Notes: generated by a model not told the origin, from the letters alone. Shown: positions 55,189-64,000, counted from the first letter of the stretch. The stretch: DNA of 64,000 nucleotides from Sphingopyxis macrogoltabida (GCF_001314325.1 NZ_CP009429.1:2728501-2792500); one strand, 5' to 3'. A program made the numbers and translations.

Positions 55189-57783
55189 TCAGAATTTGAA
55201 GCGGCCGGTCACGCCATAGGTGCGCGGCTGGTTCGGATAGCCCGAGACGCTGCCCGCCTGGGCGACGGCCGGGAAGATCGTCGTCAGGTAGGTCGCGTTG
55301 GTGAGGTTGCGGCCCCACACACCGAGTTCGAAGCCGTTGGTCAGCGCGACGGTGAACGACGCGTTGAGCTGGTTGACTTCGCGCTTCAGGTTCTGCGCGA
55401 CGCTAGCCGGCAGGCCGGTCAGGCCTTCGACGATCTGGACCGGGCTTTCATAATGATAGTCGACGTGGAAGATCGCCTTGGTCCCGCCCGCAAATTCATG
55501 CGTATAGGTACCGCCGGCGGCCATCGTCAGCTCGGGGATGCCCGCGGGCATGGTGCCCGAGATGTCGCCGAACGCCGAATTGACGAAGCTGTCGTACTTC
55601 GGATCGAGCCAGGTCACCGCGAGCGTCAGGTTGAGCCCGTCGACCGGCCGCACCGAGCCGTCGAACTCGAAGCCCCAGGTCGACTGCTTGCCGGCGTTGG
55701 CGAGCGCGAAACCCGTGCCGGTGAAGATGTTCGACTGGAAACCCTTGATCGACTGCTTGAACGCGGCAAGGTTCAGCGCTGCGACCGACCAGTTCGCTTT
55801 CAGACCGACTTCATAGACTTCGGATTCTTCCGGAGCCGCAAAGCGCGAACCCGAAACGAGGTTCGGCGTCGTCAGGCCGGCCGCGCCGATCGCGGCCAGG
55901 TCGCTCGCCAGCGGACGGCTGTCGCGCGACAGGTTGACCGAGCTGGCCTTGAAGCCCGTCGCATAGGTCGCATAGACATTGACCGTGTCGGTCAATTCAT
56001 ACGACGCGCGGACGCTCCAGGCGAGATCGTTGTCGCTCGTCTTGCCGGGTTCGACGCTGTTCGGCAGGTTGAGGAACGGCGGCAGGAACTGGAACGGCTT
56101 CAACCCGTTGAGCGGGTTCGCCGCCGGATTGTTCTGGTTGGCGTTGGCGAAGGCCTGGAACGCCTGGAAGGTTGCCGCCGTCGCGGGGTTGGTCGCGAAC
56201 GCGAACACCGCGGCCGGATCGTTCGGATTGACGCCAGCCTGCTGCAATGCGCCACCGAGCAGGAGCTGGTTGCGGAAGCCGGCAAAGGCCGGATCGTTAA
56301 GGTCGATACCCGAGAAGGTATCGGTGCTGATGACGTTGGTCGCGAACTTCTTGCGATCCTGCGTATAGTTCGCACCGGCCGACAGCGTCAGGCGATCGGT
56401 AACCTCGAAATCGACCGTACCGAAGATCGACCAGGCGGTGTTCTTCAGGCGATAGGCCTCATCGAGCCCGTCGCCTTCGCGAAAGAAGCTGCCCGACGGC
56501 GCGCCGAGGGCGGCCTCGAGCGCGGGAACGCTCAGCGCCCCGCCGCTCGCGGCCTGGATCAGCGCGTTGCCATAGGGGCGGAAGTCCTCACCGAAGCGAA
56601 TGTCGTTCTTCTGTTTGATCTTCTCGTTGAAATAATAGCCGCCGAGCAGGAAGTTGATCGGGCCGTCGAAGTCCGACGTCAGGCGGACTTCCTGCGTCCA
56701 GGTGTCGATGCCGAGCTGCTGGCTGTTCTGCCCGATCAGGTCGGCCGAAGTGAAGTCCGAATCCTGGTTCGTGTTGGCGCGCACTTCGCGATAGGCGGTG
56801 ATCGAGGTCAGCGCGAGGTTGCCGAGATCATAGTCGATCTGCGCCGAACCGCCGTAATTCTCGATCTCGTTCGTCGACAGGAAATTGTTGTAGACGTTGT
56901 ACGAGAAGGGATTGTTCGCATCGACGCTGGGGCCACCGGCGAGCGCGTTGGTGATCGCGACGGTCGGCCCGGCGATGACATTGCCCGCGATGCAGCAATT
57001 TTCGTCGATCTTGTCATAATCGCCGATCAGGCGGATCGACAATGCGTCGGTCGGTTCGAACAACAGCTGGCCGCGCACGCCCCAGCGGTTGCGGTCATTG
57101 ACGTCGGTGTCGAGGTTGAGGTCGCGGGCATAGCCGTCGCGGCGGTTGTAATTGCCGGCGAGCGAGAAGGCGACCGTATCGCTGATCGGGCCGGTGATGT
57201 TGCCCTTGACGGTGATCGCATCGTAATTGCCGTAGCTCGCTTCGATCGCGCCGCCGAATTCATACTGCGGCTTTTGCGTGACGATGCTGATAACGCCCGC
57301 CGAGGCATTCTTGCCGAACAGGGTCGATTGCGGTCCGCGCAGCACTTCGACGCGCTCGAGGTTCGGAAGGTCGCCGATCTGGGCGGCCGAACGTGAACGA
57401 TAAACGCCGTCGATGAACACGCCGACCGACGGTTCGATACCGGCATTGTTCGCGCCGTTGCCGAAGCCGCGGATGATGAAGTTGGTGTTCGCGCTCGACT
57501 GGAGCTGCGACACGCGCAGGCTCGGCACCGCCGACTGCAGGTCGATGAGGTCGCGGATCGCCGCATTTTCGATGTCGGCGGCCGAGGTCACCGACACGGC
57601 GATCGGCGTGTCCTGCAGCGTCTGCGAACGCTTGCTGGCGGTGACGATGATTTCATTGCCATAGTCGGCGTCGTTCGCGGTCGCCGTATCATCGGCGGGC
57701 GCGGCGTCCTGGGCATAGGCAAAGGCAGGGGTGGTCGCGGCGCACAGCATGGTGGCGCCCAACAGGATGTTGCGCAAAGTCAT
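55189..57783 (-). CDS. TonB-dependent receptor
   Basis: An 864-residue outer-membrane receptor. The signal peptide is MTLRNILLGATMLCAATTPAFA. The TonB box-like NEIIVTASKRSQTLQDTPIAVSV is nearly the same type as in the truncated receptor at the right end. The plug contains NFIIRGFGNGANNAGIEPSVGVFIDGVYRSR-type sequence and RVEVLRGPQSTLFGKNASAG; the barrel ends GVTGRFKF. The frame extends to 57885, but ATG 57783 starts the signal peptide. The substrate is unknown. It lies downstream of the S9 peptidase and MFS genes in the same direction with a 235-base gap, so it may share a function but has room for its own promoter. Confidence 0.92.
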   Translation of the reverse strand: MTLRNILLGATMLCAATTPAFAYAQDAAPADDTATANDADYGNEIIVTASKRSQTLQDTPIAVSVTSAADIENAAIRDLIDLQSAVPSLRVSQLQSSANTNFIIRGFGNGANNAGIEPSVGVFIDGVYRSRSAAQIGDLPNLERVEVLRGPQSTLFGKNASAGVISIVTQKPQYEFGGAIEASYGNYDAITVKGNITGPISDTVAFSLAGNYNRRDGYARDLNLDTDVNDRNRWGVRGQLLFEPTDALSIRLIGDYDKIDENCCIAGNVIAGPTVAITNALAGGPSVDANNPFSYNVYNNFLSTNEIENYGGSAQIDYDLGNLALTSITAYREVRANTNQDSDFTSADLIGQNSQQLGIDTWTQEVRLTSDFDGPINFLLGGYYFNEKIKQKNDIRFGEDFRPYGNALIQAASGGALSVPALEAALGAPSGSFFREGDGLDEAYRLKNTAWSIFGTVDFEVTDRLTLSAGANYTQDRKKFATNVISTDTFSGIDLNDPAFAGFRNQLLLGGALQQAGVNPNDPAAVFAFATNPATAATFQAFQAFANANQNNPAANPLNGLKPFQFLPPFLNLPNSVEPGKTSDNDLAWSVRASYELTDTVNVYATYATGFKASSVNLSRDSRPLASDLAAIGAAGLTTPNLVSGSRFAAPEESEVYEVGLKANWSVAALNLAAFKQSIKGFQSNIFTGTGFALANAGKQSTWGFEFDGSVRPVDGLNLTLAVTWLDPKYDSFVNSAFGDISGTMPAGIPELTMAAGGTYTHEFAGGTKAIFHVDYHYESPVQIVEGLTGLPASVAQNLKREVNQLNASFTVALTNGFELGVWGRNLTNATYLTTIFPAVAQAGSVSGYPNQPRTYGVTGRFKF

Positions 57784-58018
57784 GACGATACCTCTCTCCA
57801 AAACCGGCAAGGCGCGGCCGCAAGGCCTGAACGGGAGATGCCCGCCGGTGAACGGCCGCTGTAATGGAGCAGCGCCGCGCGTCAACGCGGGCCCGCAGCG
57901 AGCCCCGATTTTCCCTGCGATTAGTGGCTAAAAAGCAACAGTTTACTTGCGGCGTGGCGACCACCCCCACCGACGACGAGCTATCGCATCCGAAATCGGG
58001 AGCTTTGGCGCCGCTGCC

Positions 58019-59977
58019 TCAGTCGTTCCCTTCCGTCGCGATATGACGCTCGCACCAGTCGACGATCCGCGCGGCGGAGTCGGGATAGGCCGGATAGCCC
58101 CGCAAGCTGTGGCCGTCCTCGGGATAGACCGCGAGCGCCGCCGTTGCGCCCGCCTCCGAAAGGGCGCCGAAGAACTCGACGGCCTGCCCGGTCGGCGTGT
58201 TCTTGTCGCGCCCGCCGGCCAGCACGAGTGTCGGCGTCGTCGCGCCTTCGGCGAAGAAGACCGGGCTGCGGTCGAAATATTGCCCGCCCGGCCGCCGCGG
58301 CGAGCCTTCGAGCAGCGCCTGGTCGAACCACGGGATCTGCGACGCATAATGCTGGCTGTACCAGTTCGCGACCGGCGAGATCGGAATCGCCGCGGCGAAA
58401 CGATCGGTCTGGGTGACAAGCCAGGCGCTCATGAAACCGCCATAGCTGGTTCCCGACACCGCGACGCGCGCCGGGTCGACGATCCCCGCCGCGACGAGGC
58501 TGTCGATCCCGGTCAGATAGTCGTGCATATCTTCGCCGCCCATGTCGCGGTGAACCCGGCGCGCGAAATCCTGCCCCCGGCCGCCCGAACCACGCGGGTT
58601 CGGCAGCAATAGCGCATAGCCTTTCCCGACCAGCACAGGCCCCGCTCGCAGCGCCGCCGCATAGCGGTTGCGATGTGCCCAGACCGGCCCGCCGTGAATG
58701 TCGACGAACAGCGGCAGGTTCGACGCATCGCCATCGGGCAGCACCAGCCAGCCGCCGACCTCCAGCCCGTCACGTCCGGTCCAGCGATGGTAACGCATCG
58801 CCCCGGGAATCGCCGGTGCCGGCGAGGGCGCAAACTCGGCAAGCACGTCCGCCGCCCCGTTCGCAAGCCGCGCAATCGCCGGCGGACGGGCATAGCCTTC
58901 GATTACCCCCAGCGCGGCGCCGCCGGGCGCGGGAATCGCTTTGGGATACCAGCCGCCGATCGTCAGCTCGTCCGACGCCCAATGCTCATGCCGTTCGCCG
59001 GTGGCGACGTCGATCTCGCCCACCACCGTCTGGGCTTCGCGCACGCCTGCGAACAGCAGGCGCCGCTCGTCCCGCCAGCGAACATCGGAGACCTCGACAC
59101 CGCCCGTATCGAGGATATGCCGCGCTTTGCCTTCGCCCAGCACGACGGAACCGCAGACGATCCCGCGATCGCTGCAAAAGGCCTCGATCGCGGCCCAGTA
59201 CCGCCCGTCGGGCGAACCGGCGGGTACGCCGATCTGCTCGACGGGGGCGTGTGTAGCCTCCTCGGCTCCGGTCTTCGCGTCGATGATGCGCAGCGTCGCT
59301 TCGTACCAGCTTCCCTCGCCGTGATGATCGCTCGCGATCACGGCGAAGCGCTCTTCGCCGAGCCACGCCGCCTCCCACACATTGACCGGCGGCCGGGTCA
59401 CCGCTTGCAGCGCCGCCCTGCCGTCCGACCAGCGATAGAGCCGCCGCCACAGATCCTGCGCGTCGGACGCCGCGACCTCGGGCAGCCAGCTCGGCCCCGA
59501 CGCCCCGCCGCGCAGGGCATAACCGCCCTCGGCGCCCGATACATCCGCCCCGAGATCGGCGCCGAGGATCAGCAGGCCGCTGCCGCCGGGCGACCAGGCG
59601 AGGGCCTCGACGCGCGCTTCGAGCGGAATCGATACCAGCGGCTCGCCGCTCTCGGACAGGATGACGAGCCGCTCGCGCCCGCCGTCGCCGCTCGCGATAT
59701 AGGCGGCGCGTCCGTCCGGCGCGTTGCGGTGTAGGCGGCCGGGGGCGATGCGATGGACCATGCCGTCGCGCAGGTCGAGGCGGCATATTGTGCTGGCGGG
59801 CCCGTCCTCGAGCGTCCCCGGAAAATGTTGCCCCGCGAAATGCACGCTGCCGCCGTCGGGGGTCAGGTCGAGATCGGCGGCGGTCCACAGATGATCGGTG
59901 CCGGGACGAAAGAGCGTGTCGTAAAACGCATTCACCTCGCGCGCGGCGCGGGTTTCGCGCATGTCCTTTTCAATCAT
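58019..59977 (-). CDS. S9 family peptidase (prolyl oligopeptidase-like)
   Basis: A 652-residue serine peptidase. The N-terminal ~390 residues look like a beta-propeller (repeated APDGR, ALAWSPGG, VRWRDERRL strands). The C-terminal alpha/beta-hydrolase has Ser511 in SGTSYGGFMS, Asp591 in AGGRDKNTP and His623 in PEDGHSLRG. No signal peptide is seen, so it is probably cytoplasmic. Such enzymes cleave short peptides or modified peptides, often after proline; the substrate is unknown. It starts 15 bases after the MFS gene stop, so the two are one operon. Confidence 0.87.
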   Translation of the reverse strand: MIEKDMRETRAAREVNAFYDTLFRPGTDHLWTAADLDLTPDGGSVHFAGQHFPGTLEDGPASTICRLDLRDGMVHRIAPGRLHRNAPDGRAAYIASGDGGRERLVILSESGEPLVSIPLEARVEALAWSPGGSGLLILGADLGADVSGAEGGYALRGGASGPSWLPEVAASDAQDLWRRLYRWSDGRAALQAVTRPPVNVWEAAWLGEERFAVIASDHHGEGSWYEATLRIIDAKTGAEEATHAPVEQIGVPAGSPDGRYWAAIEAFCSDRGIVCGSVVLGEGKARHILDTGGVEVSDVRWRDERRLLFAGVREAQTVVGEIDVATGERHEHWASDELTIGGWYPKAIPAPGGAALGVIEGYARPPAIARLANGAADVLAEFAPSPAPAIPGAMRYHRWTGRDGLEVGGWLVLPDGDASNLPLFVDIHGGPVWAHRNRYAAALRAGPVLVGKGYALLLPNPRGSGGRGQDFARRVHRDMGGEDMHDYLTGIDSLVAAGIVDPARVAVSGTSYGGFMSAWLVTQTDRFAAAIPISPVANWYSQHYASQIPWFDQALLEGSPRRPGGQYFDRSPVFFAEGATTPTLVLAGGRDKNTPTGQAVEFFGALSEAGATAALAVYPEDGHSLRGYPAYPDSAARIVDWCERHIATEGND

Positions 59978-59992
59978 GGCGTCCTCCCACGA

Positions 59993-61300
59993 TCATTCTT
60001 CGAGATCGGATTTCAGATATTTCGCCGCACGCAACATGAAGATTCCGGCCGGCAAAAAGGTCAGCGACATGATCATCAGCGCATAGCGCAACCCTTCGGC
60101 GGGGCCGTAGATCTGCGCCATATGATCGCTGATCGCGCCGGCAAGGACGGGACCGAGCCCGAGCCCGATCAGATTGGCGAAGAAAAAGGCGAGCGCGACC
60201 GCCATCGCCCGCCGCTTGCTGCCGCAAATGACGTGCAGCGCCGCGAAGATCGTCGGGACCGCGCCGGTCAGCAATATGCCGCCAATCAGCGACAGCGGGA
60301 TCATCAGGGCCACCGAACCCATGGCGAACGAGCCGACATAAAGCGGCAGCGCCGCGATCAGCGCGAGCCCCGGAAACTTCGCCACCCACGCGATATCGCG
60401 TTTCGCCAGATAGTCGCCGAGCTTGCCGCCGCCGAGATTGCCGACGACCGCGCCGACCGCCGACATGATCCCGAACAGCCCGCCCGCCTCGGCCACGGTC
60501 AGCCCGTGGACCCGGATCATGAACGAAGCGGTGAAGACCAGCGCGCCATAGGCCATCAGGAAATAAACGACGAGCGCATAGACGATGTTGCGATAGGCGG
60601 GCTTGGCGAGCAGCAGCTTGATGCTTTGCCGCGCATCCTCGGTCGCTTCGGGAGCGACGGCGAAGCCGGCCTGGAGCCGGGGCTCACGCAGGACGAAATG
60701 CGCCGCGACCGCGAGCAGGAAACCCGGCAGGCCGATGACGAGGAAAGCCTCGCGCCAGCCATAATGCTGCGCGACCCAGCCGCCGGCCGTCATGCCGATG
60801 ATATAACCCGCCATCGACGACATCATATAGACGCCGAGCGCGCCAGCCCGCTGTTCGGGCGGGTAATAATCGGCGATCAGGCTCTGCGCGGGGGGCACCG
60901 CCCCCGCCTCCCCCGCCCCGACGCCGACCCGCGCCAGCGCCAGTTGCCAGAAATTCTGCGCAACGCCGCACAGCGCGGTCATGATGCTCCACACGGTGAG
61001 CGACCAGACGATGATCTTCTTGCGGTTGCCGCGATCGGCGAGCCACGCGATGGGCAGCCCGACGGTGACATAGAAGATCGCAAAGGCCAGCCCGGTCAGC
61101 AGCCCGAGCATCGTGTCCGAAACGCCGAATTCGGCCTTGATCGGTTCGAGCAGGACCCCGATCACATTGCGGTCGGCATAGTTGGACGTGCCGGTCAGGA
61201 AGAGAATGAACAGCAACGTTCGCCGCTGCCCCGGCCCGTAAAGCTCCCAGGGATTCGCGGCCTTCGCCGCATCGATCGCTTCGACCTTGTTGCTCATCAT
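59993..61300 (-). CDS. MFS transporter (spinster-like)
   Basis: A 435-residue, 12-helix inner-membrane transporter. NYADRNVIGVLLEPIKAEFGVSD follows helix 1, and the MFS signature GLPIAWLADRGNRKKIIVWS lies between helices 2 and 3. ARVGVGAGEAGAVPPAQSLIADYYP marks the spinster-like group common in sphingomonads, usually beside catabolic genes. Substrate and direction cannot be told. The frame opens at 61390; ATG 61300 (first of two) has GGGAAAGG upstream. It heads an operon with the S9 peptidase. Confidence 0.85.
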   Translation of the reverse strand: MMSNKVEAIDAAKAANPWELYGPGQRRTLLFILFLTGTSNYADRNVIGVLLEPIKAEFGVSDTMLGLLTGLAFAIFYVTVGLPIAWLADRGNRKKIIVWSLTVWSIMTALCGVAQNFWQLALARVGVGAGEAGAVPPAQSLIADYYPPEQRAGALGVYMMSSMAGYIIGMTAGGWVAQHYGWREAFLVIGLPGFLLAVAAHFVLREPRLQAGFAVAPEATEDARQSIKLLLAKPAYRNIVYALVVYFLMAYGALVFTASFMIRVHGLTVAEAGGLFGIMSAVGAVVGNLGGGKLGDYLAKRDIAWVAKFPGLALIAALPLYVGSFAMGSVALMIPLSLIGGILLTGAVPTIFAALHVICGSKRRAMAVALAFFFANLIGLGLGPVLAGAISDHMAQIYGPAEGLRYALMIMSLTFLPAGIFMLRAAKYLKSDLEE

Positions 61301-61393
61301 CGCCTTTCCCGGGAGGTGAGTCCGGACCGCTGCGCCGCCGTTGGCACGCAGTGGCCATCGCCAAAGGACTATCGCGAAGGGCAGGTTCATTCA

Positions 61394-61407
61394 ATGCATA
61401 AATGCAT
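61394..61407 (-). promoter_or_regulatory. ATGCAT-AA-ATGCAT palindrome in divergent promoter
   Basis: Two ATGCAT half-sites separated by AA lie in an AT-rich island between the MFS operon and the DUF885 gene. On the minus strand the element reads ATGCATTTATGCAT. A 13-of-14 match occurs before the next TonB receptor gene (63369-63382). It is a candidate operator for a local regulator. Confidence 0.55.
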
Positions 61408-61516
61408 TTTTTATTTCTCCAGAAATTACATTTGTATTTCAACATATTAAATCTGGACACGAGATCGAACCGGCGATGATGCCCGGCCCAAGGCGCTTAA
61501 TCCGGCGCGGCGGCCG

Positions 61517-61546
61517 TTGACAATCAAACATGCAGAAACGTATTTA
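61517..61546 (+). promoter_or_regulatory. Putative promoter of the DUF885 gene
   Basis: A perfect -35 TTGACA (61517-61522) is followed after 18 bases by a weak -10 TATTTA (61541-61546) in an AT-rich stretch. The ATG lies about 54 bases downstream. Confidence 0.5.
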
Positions 61547-61599
61547 AATTGCCACGCCTTATCGCTAGCGAGTTCCGCGCACACCGGGAAGGAATATCG

Positions 61600-63321
61600 A
61601 TGACCTTGAGTCCCCTCGAAAATTTCGGTTCGGCATTGCGCGTGATCGACGATGTCTGGTCGGCCCTGAACGGCAACGGCTTTCTCGGCGGCGACAAGGA
61701 CGCGCCGATACGATTTCCCGATATCGGATTTGCGGCAGCGACCGAGCGCGCCGCGCGCGGCCGCGCGCTGCTCGACCGCATAGACGCGATCGACAGCGCC
61801 GCCCTGCCCCACGACCTGCCCTATACGCTCGAGATGGCACGGCAGATTGCCGAACGGTGGTCGCGCGAAGCGGATTGGTACTGGCTCGTCTTCGACCCGC
61901 TCGGTGGCGGCTTCTATGCGATGTTCGCCCCGACCGCCTATTGCGGCGGCTTCCTCCTCAACGTCTTCGGCCCGCGGATCGGCGGGTACAGCTTTACGTC
62001 GCGCGGCGACGGCGATCGCTATGTCGGACTGATCCGCGATTATGGCCGGCTCGTGCAGCAGATGCACGAGCGCACCGAAGGCCAGGCCGAGCGGGGCATC
62101 TTTATGCCGCGCCTGCAACTCGAACAGTCGATCCCGCTGATCGAAGGCTTCCGCGCCGGCATCACGGCGATGCTGACCCCCGACGCGTCGCGGCTCGCCG
62201 CGGTCGATGCCGCGCCCGTGCTCGCGCAGATAAGCTCGGCGATTGCCGACGATGTGATCCCGGCCTTCGACGCCTTTCTGGCCTTCCTGAAAAACCCCGC
62301 CTATGCCGAAAATGCTCCCGAAAGCGTCGGCATTTCGCAATATCCGGGCGGCAGCGAGGTCTATGCCGAGCTGGTGCGCCTGCACACGACGCTCGACCTG
62401 ACGCCCGAACAGGTTCACGCGACCGGCCTCGCGCGGATGGCCGATATCGGATCGCAGATGCGGGCGCTGCTCGACGAAGCAGGCTTCACGGGGAGCCCGA
62501 TCGACTATCTCGATGCAGTCAGGAACAACCCGGCGTGGCGCGCTTCGGGCGCCGAAGCGATCGGCGCGGTGTTCCAGCGCTATATCGACCGCATCGCGCC
62601 GCACATCGACGCGACCTTCAATTTCAAGCCCAAGGCCGGCCATGGCGTCGCGCCGCTGCCCGACGCGCTGACCGGTTCGATGACCTTCGGCTATTACACG
62701 CCACCGACGCCGACCGACGACAAGGGCCGCTATATCTTCAACGCGCCGAACCTGTCGCAGGGGCCGCTCAACAATATCGGCGCGCTCAATTATCACGAGT
62801 TGGTGCCCGGCCACCATTTCCATCTTGCGACGCAGGACGAGAACGAGACGCTCCACCCGCTGCGCCGCAAGGCGTTCGTCAACGCGTTCAACGAAGGCTG
62901 GGCCGAATATGCCGCGACGCTGGCGGGCGAAATGGGCATGTATCCCGAGCCCGAGGAACGCTTCGGCCGCTTGATGATGGACGCTTTCCTGACCTGCCGC
63001 CTCGTCGTCGATACCGGGATGAACGCGCTCGGCTGGTCGATCGAGCAGGCGCGCGACTATATGCGCGCGAACGCCTTCATGCCCGAGCAGGAAATCCGTT
63101 CGGAATCGGTTCGCTATTCGTGCGACATTCCGGGACAGGCGCTCGCCTACAAGCTGGGCGACACCGTCATCTACGAAGCGCGCGAGAAAATGCGCGCCGC
63201 ACTCGGCAACCGTTTCGACATCCGCGATTTCCACGACGCGGTGCTGCGGCCCGGAGCATTGCCGCTGCCGCTGCTTCAGCGGAATGTCGAAGAACAGACC
63301 CAACGGATCGCCGCGGGCTGA
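61600..63321 (+). CDS. DUF885 family metallo-hydrolase
   Basis: A 573-residue, largely helical protein of the DUF885 family, which resembles gluzincin carboxypeptidases. The zinc-binding motif HELVPGHH is at 399-406 and a third ligand is likely the Glu in NAFNEGWAEYAA. GLARMADIGSQMRALL and GSMTFGYYTPPT are further family stretches. No signal peptide is present (MTLSPLENFGSAL), so it is probably cytoplasmic. ATG 61600 with GGGAAGGAA upstream is preferred to the frame opening at 61549. It is divergent from the MFS/S9 operon and precedes a TonB receptor, suggesting joint peptide breakdown. Confidence 0.85.
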   Translation: MTLSPLENFGSALRVIDDVWSALNGNGFLGGDKDAPIRFPDIGFAAATERAARGRALLDRIDAIDSAALPHDLPYTLEMARQIAERWSREADWYWLVFDPLGGGFYAMFAPTAYCGGFLLNVFGPRIGGYSFTSRGDGDRYVGLIRDYGRLVQQMHERTEGQAERGIFMPRLQLEQSIPLIEGFRAGITAMLTPDASRLAAVDAAPVLAQISSAIADDVIPAFDAFLAFLKNPAYAENAPESVGISQYPGGSEVYAELVRLHTTLDLTPEQVHATGLARMADIGSQMRALLDEAGFTGSPIDYLDAVRNNPAWRASGAEAIGAVFQRYIDRIAPHIDATFNFKPKAGHGVAPLPDALTGSMTFGYYTPPTPTDDKGRYIFNAPNLSQGPLNNIGALNYHELVPGHHFHLATQDENETLHPLRRKAFVNAFNEGWAEYAATLAGEMGMYPEPEERFGRLMMDAFLTCRLVVDTGMNALGWSIEQARDYMRANAFMPEQEIRSESVRYSCDIPGQALAYKLGDTVIYEAREKMRAALGNRFDIRDFHDAVLRPGALPLPLLQRNVEEQTQRIAAG

Positions 63322-63368
63322 GCCGGCGCGCCGGCCGGGCGACCGGCGGGCGCCTCCTCCGATTTTTT

Positions 63369-63382
63369 ATGCATTTATGAAT
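63369..63382 (+). promoter_or_regulatory. Second copy of the ATGCATTTATG element
   Basis: ATGCATTTATGAAT matches the minus-strand reading of the element at 61394-61407 at 13 of 14 bases. It lies in an AT-rich region 212 bases before the truncated TonB receptor gene. It may bind the same regulator. Confidence 0.5.
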
Positions 63383-63593
63383 TTTATTATGCGCAGCCTC
63401 GGGAGAGGATTTGCGTCAATTCAAGATACTGTAAATTAATAATTATTTTTGGCAGAGACACAAGGAGAACGGCGGCGCGAGCGCAGGCCCCGCCAAGAAC
63501 CGGGCTTGATTTTCGCCAATCAATATATGACAGTTCTGCATAAAATAGCGACTCAAGTCGCAGAGGAACGCGCACTTCAACGGGAGGTTCACG

Positions 63594-64000
63594 ATGCAAC
63601 GGAAATGGGTCATCCACACATCATGCGCGGCGCTTGCTCTAGCGTGGCCGCAATTGTCCGCCGCGCAGGAAGCGGCGCCGGCGTCGGACTATGCCGACGG
63701 CAATGAAATCATCGTCACCGCAAGCAAACGCGCCGAAAAGCTCCAGGACGTTCCCGCGGCGATCACCGCGGTGTCGTCGGAGAAGATCGAGACGCTCGGT
63801 ATCCGCGATTTCCGCGACTATGCGACGCTCGTCCCCGGGCTCAGCCAGCGCGACAACGGCGCCCCCGGGCTGGGGTCGATCATCCTTCGCGGCCTCAACT
63901 CGGGCCCGCAACAGGTGTCGAACACCACCGCCGTCTATATCGACGAGGTTCCCTTTACCGCGAGCGGCTTCCTGTCGGCGGGCGCGCTGCTGACGCCGTC
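63594..64000 (+). CDS. TonB-dependent receptor, truncated by window end
   Basis: The first ~135 residues of an outer-membrane receptor, open to the window edge. The signal peptide is HTSCAALALAWPQLSAAQ. TonB box-like NEIIVTASKRAEKLQDVP and plug segments SIILRGLNSGPQQVSNTT and AVYIDEVPFTASGF follow. ATG 63594 has GGGAGG six bases upstream. The 272-base gap before it has AT-rich patches and the recurring 14-bp element. Its plug start is close to that of the receptor at 55189-57783. The substrate is unknown; the neighbours suggest a peptide-like ligand. Confidence 0.9.
   Translation, partial: MQRKWVIHTSCAALALAWPQLSAAQEAAPASDYADGNEIIVTASKRAEKLQDVPAAITAVSSEKIETLGIRDFRDYATLVPGLSQRDNGAPGLGSIILRGLNSGPQQVSNTTAVYIDEVPFTASGFLSAGALLTP

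Noticed and set aside
57784..61300. Lasso peptide cluster (S9-type isopeptidase beside a TonB receptor, as in sphingomonads)
   Set aside because: No precursor peptide, cyclase or leader-peptidase genes are present, and the S9 protein lacks a signal peptide. The resemblance is limited to the peptidase-receptor pairing.
63449..63706. Short open frame overlapping the start of the last TonB receptor
   Set aside because: It is in another frame and has no recognisable domain. The receptor frame from 63594 has a signal peptide, TonB box and ribosome binding site.
1..64000. CRISPR arrays, tRNA or rRNA genes, prophage or insertion sequences
   Set aside because: No regular spaced repeats, cloverleaf-like genes, ribosomal RNA signatures, transposases or integrases were seen on either strand.

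Overview
The window is a high-GC alphaproteobacterial chromosome segment that reads as a sphingomonad, most like Sphingopyxis or a close relative. The reasons are the split glycine decarboxylase (gcvPA/gcvPB), four TonB-dependent receptors with sphingomonad-type plug starts, a spinster-like MFS transporter, and a long dcw cluster in the order mraZ-rsmH-ftsL-ftsI-murE-murF-mraY-murD-ftsW-murG-murC-murB-ddl-ftsQ-ftsA-ftsZ. Identification rests on protein motifs and gene order only; no database search was possible. No rRNA, tRNA, CRISPR array, integrase or insertion sequence was seen.

Layout. 1-5.3 kb (+): histidine utilisation operon hutI(partial)-hutH-hutG-hutU-hutD, every junction overlapping. 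5.4-7.2 kb (+): a membrane-bound diguanylate cyclase. 7.2-11.7 kb (-): a GFA-family protein, an acyl-CoA ligase, then a small operon (membrane protein, ABA4-like protein, DUF938 methyltransferase) in which two of three genes appear frameshifted, and a secreted protein with a duplicated domain. 11.8-17.3 kb (-): glycine cleavage operon gcvT-gcvH-glycosyltransferase-gcvPA-gcvPB behind a tandem glycine riboswitch. 17.4-21.1 kb (-): NAD(P)-binding protein, dGTPase-like protein and a TPR/SPOR protein. 21.1-39.6 kb (-): the complete dcw cluster, headed by a phased 10-bp repeat array next to mraZ. 39.9-42.4 kb (-): cysteine synthase and two unknown membrane proteins. 42.6-44.8 kb (+): a ZnuD-like zinc receptor with a His/Glu-rich loop and an upstream palindrome. 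44.8-47.2 kb (-): fabG, an atypically AT-rich secreted-protein gene and fabD, with a perfect 26-bp inverted repeat before fabD. 47.3-49.6 kb: divergent LD-carboxypeptidase and Mpl/MurC-like ligase, a likely murein recycling pair. 49.7-51.0 kb (+): rpsF-rpsR-rplI. 51.1 kb (-): folE. 52.1-57.8 kb: two convergent TonB receptors. 58.0-64 kb: S9 peptidase, MFS transporter, DUF885 metallo-hydrolase and the start of a fourth TonB receptor.

How the parts fit. Most of the window is core physiology: envelope growth and division, murein recycling, fatty acid initiation, one-carbon metabolism and ribosomal proteins. The accessory part lies at the right end. There an outer-membrane receptor, an inner-membrane transporter and two apparently cytoplasmic hydrolases sit together, and a 14-bp AT-rich element recurs (13 of 14 bases) in two of their promoter regions. 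This suggests a small uptake-and-hydrolysis regulon for a peptide-like substrate; this is the best candidate here for an undescribed system, and it remains an inference.
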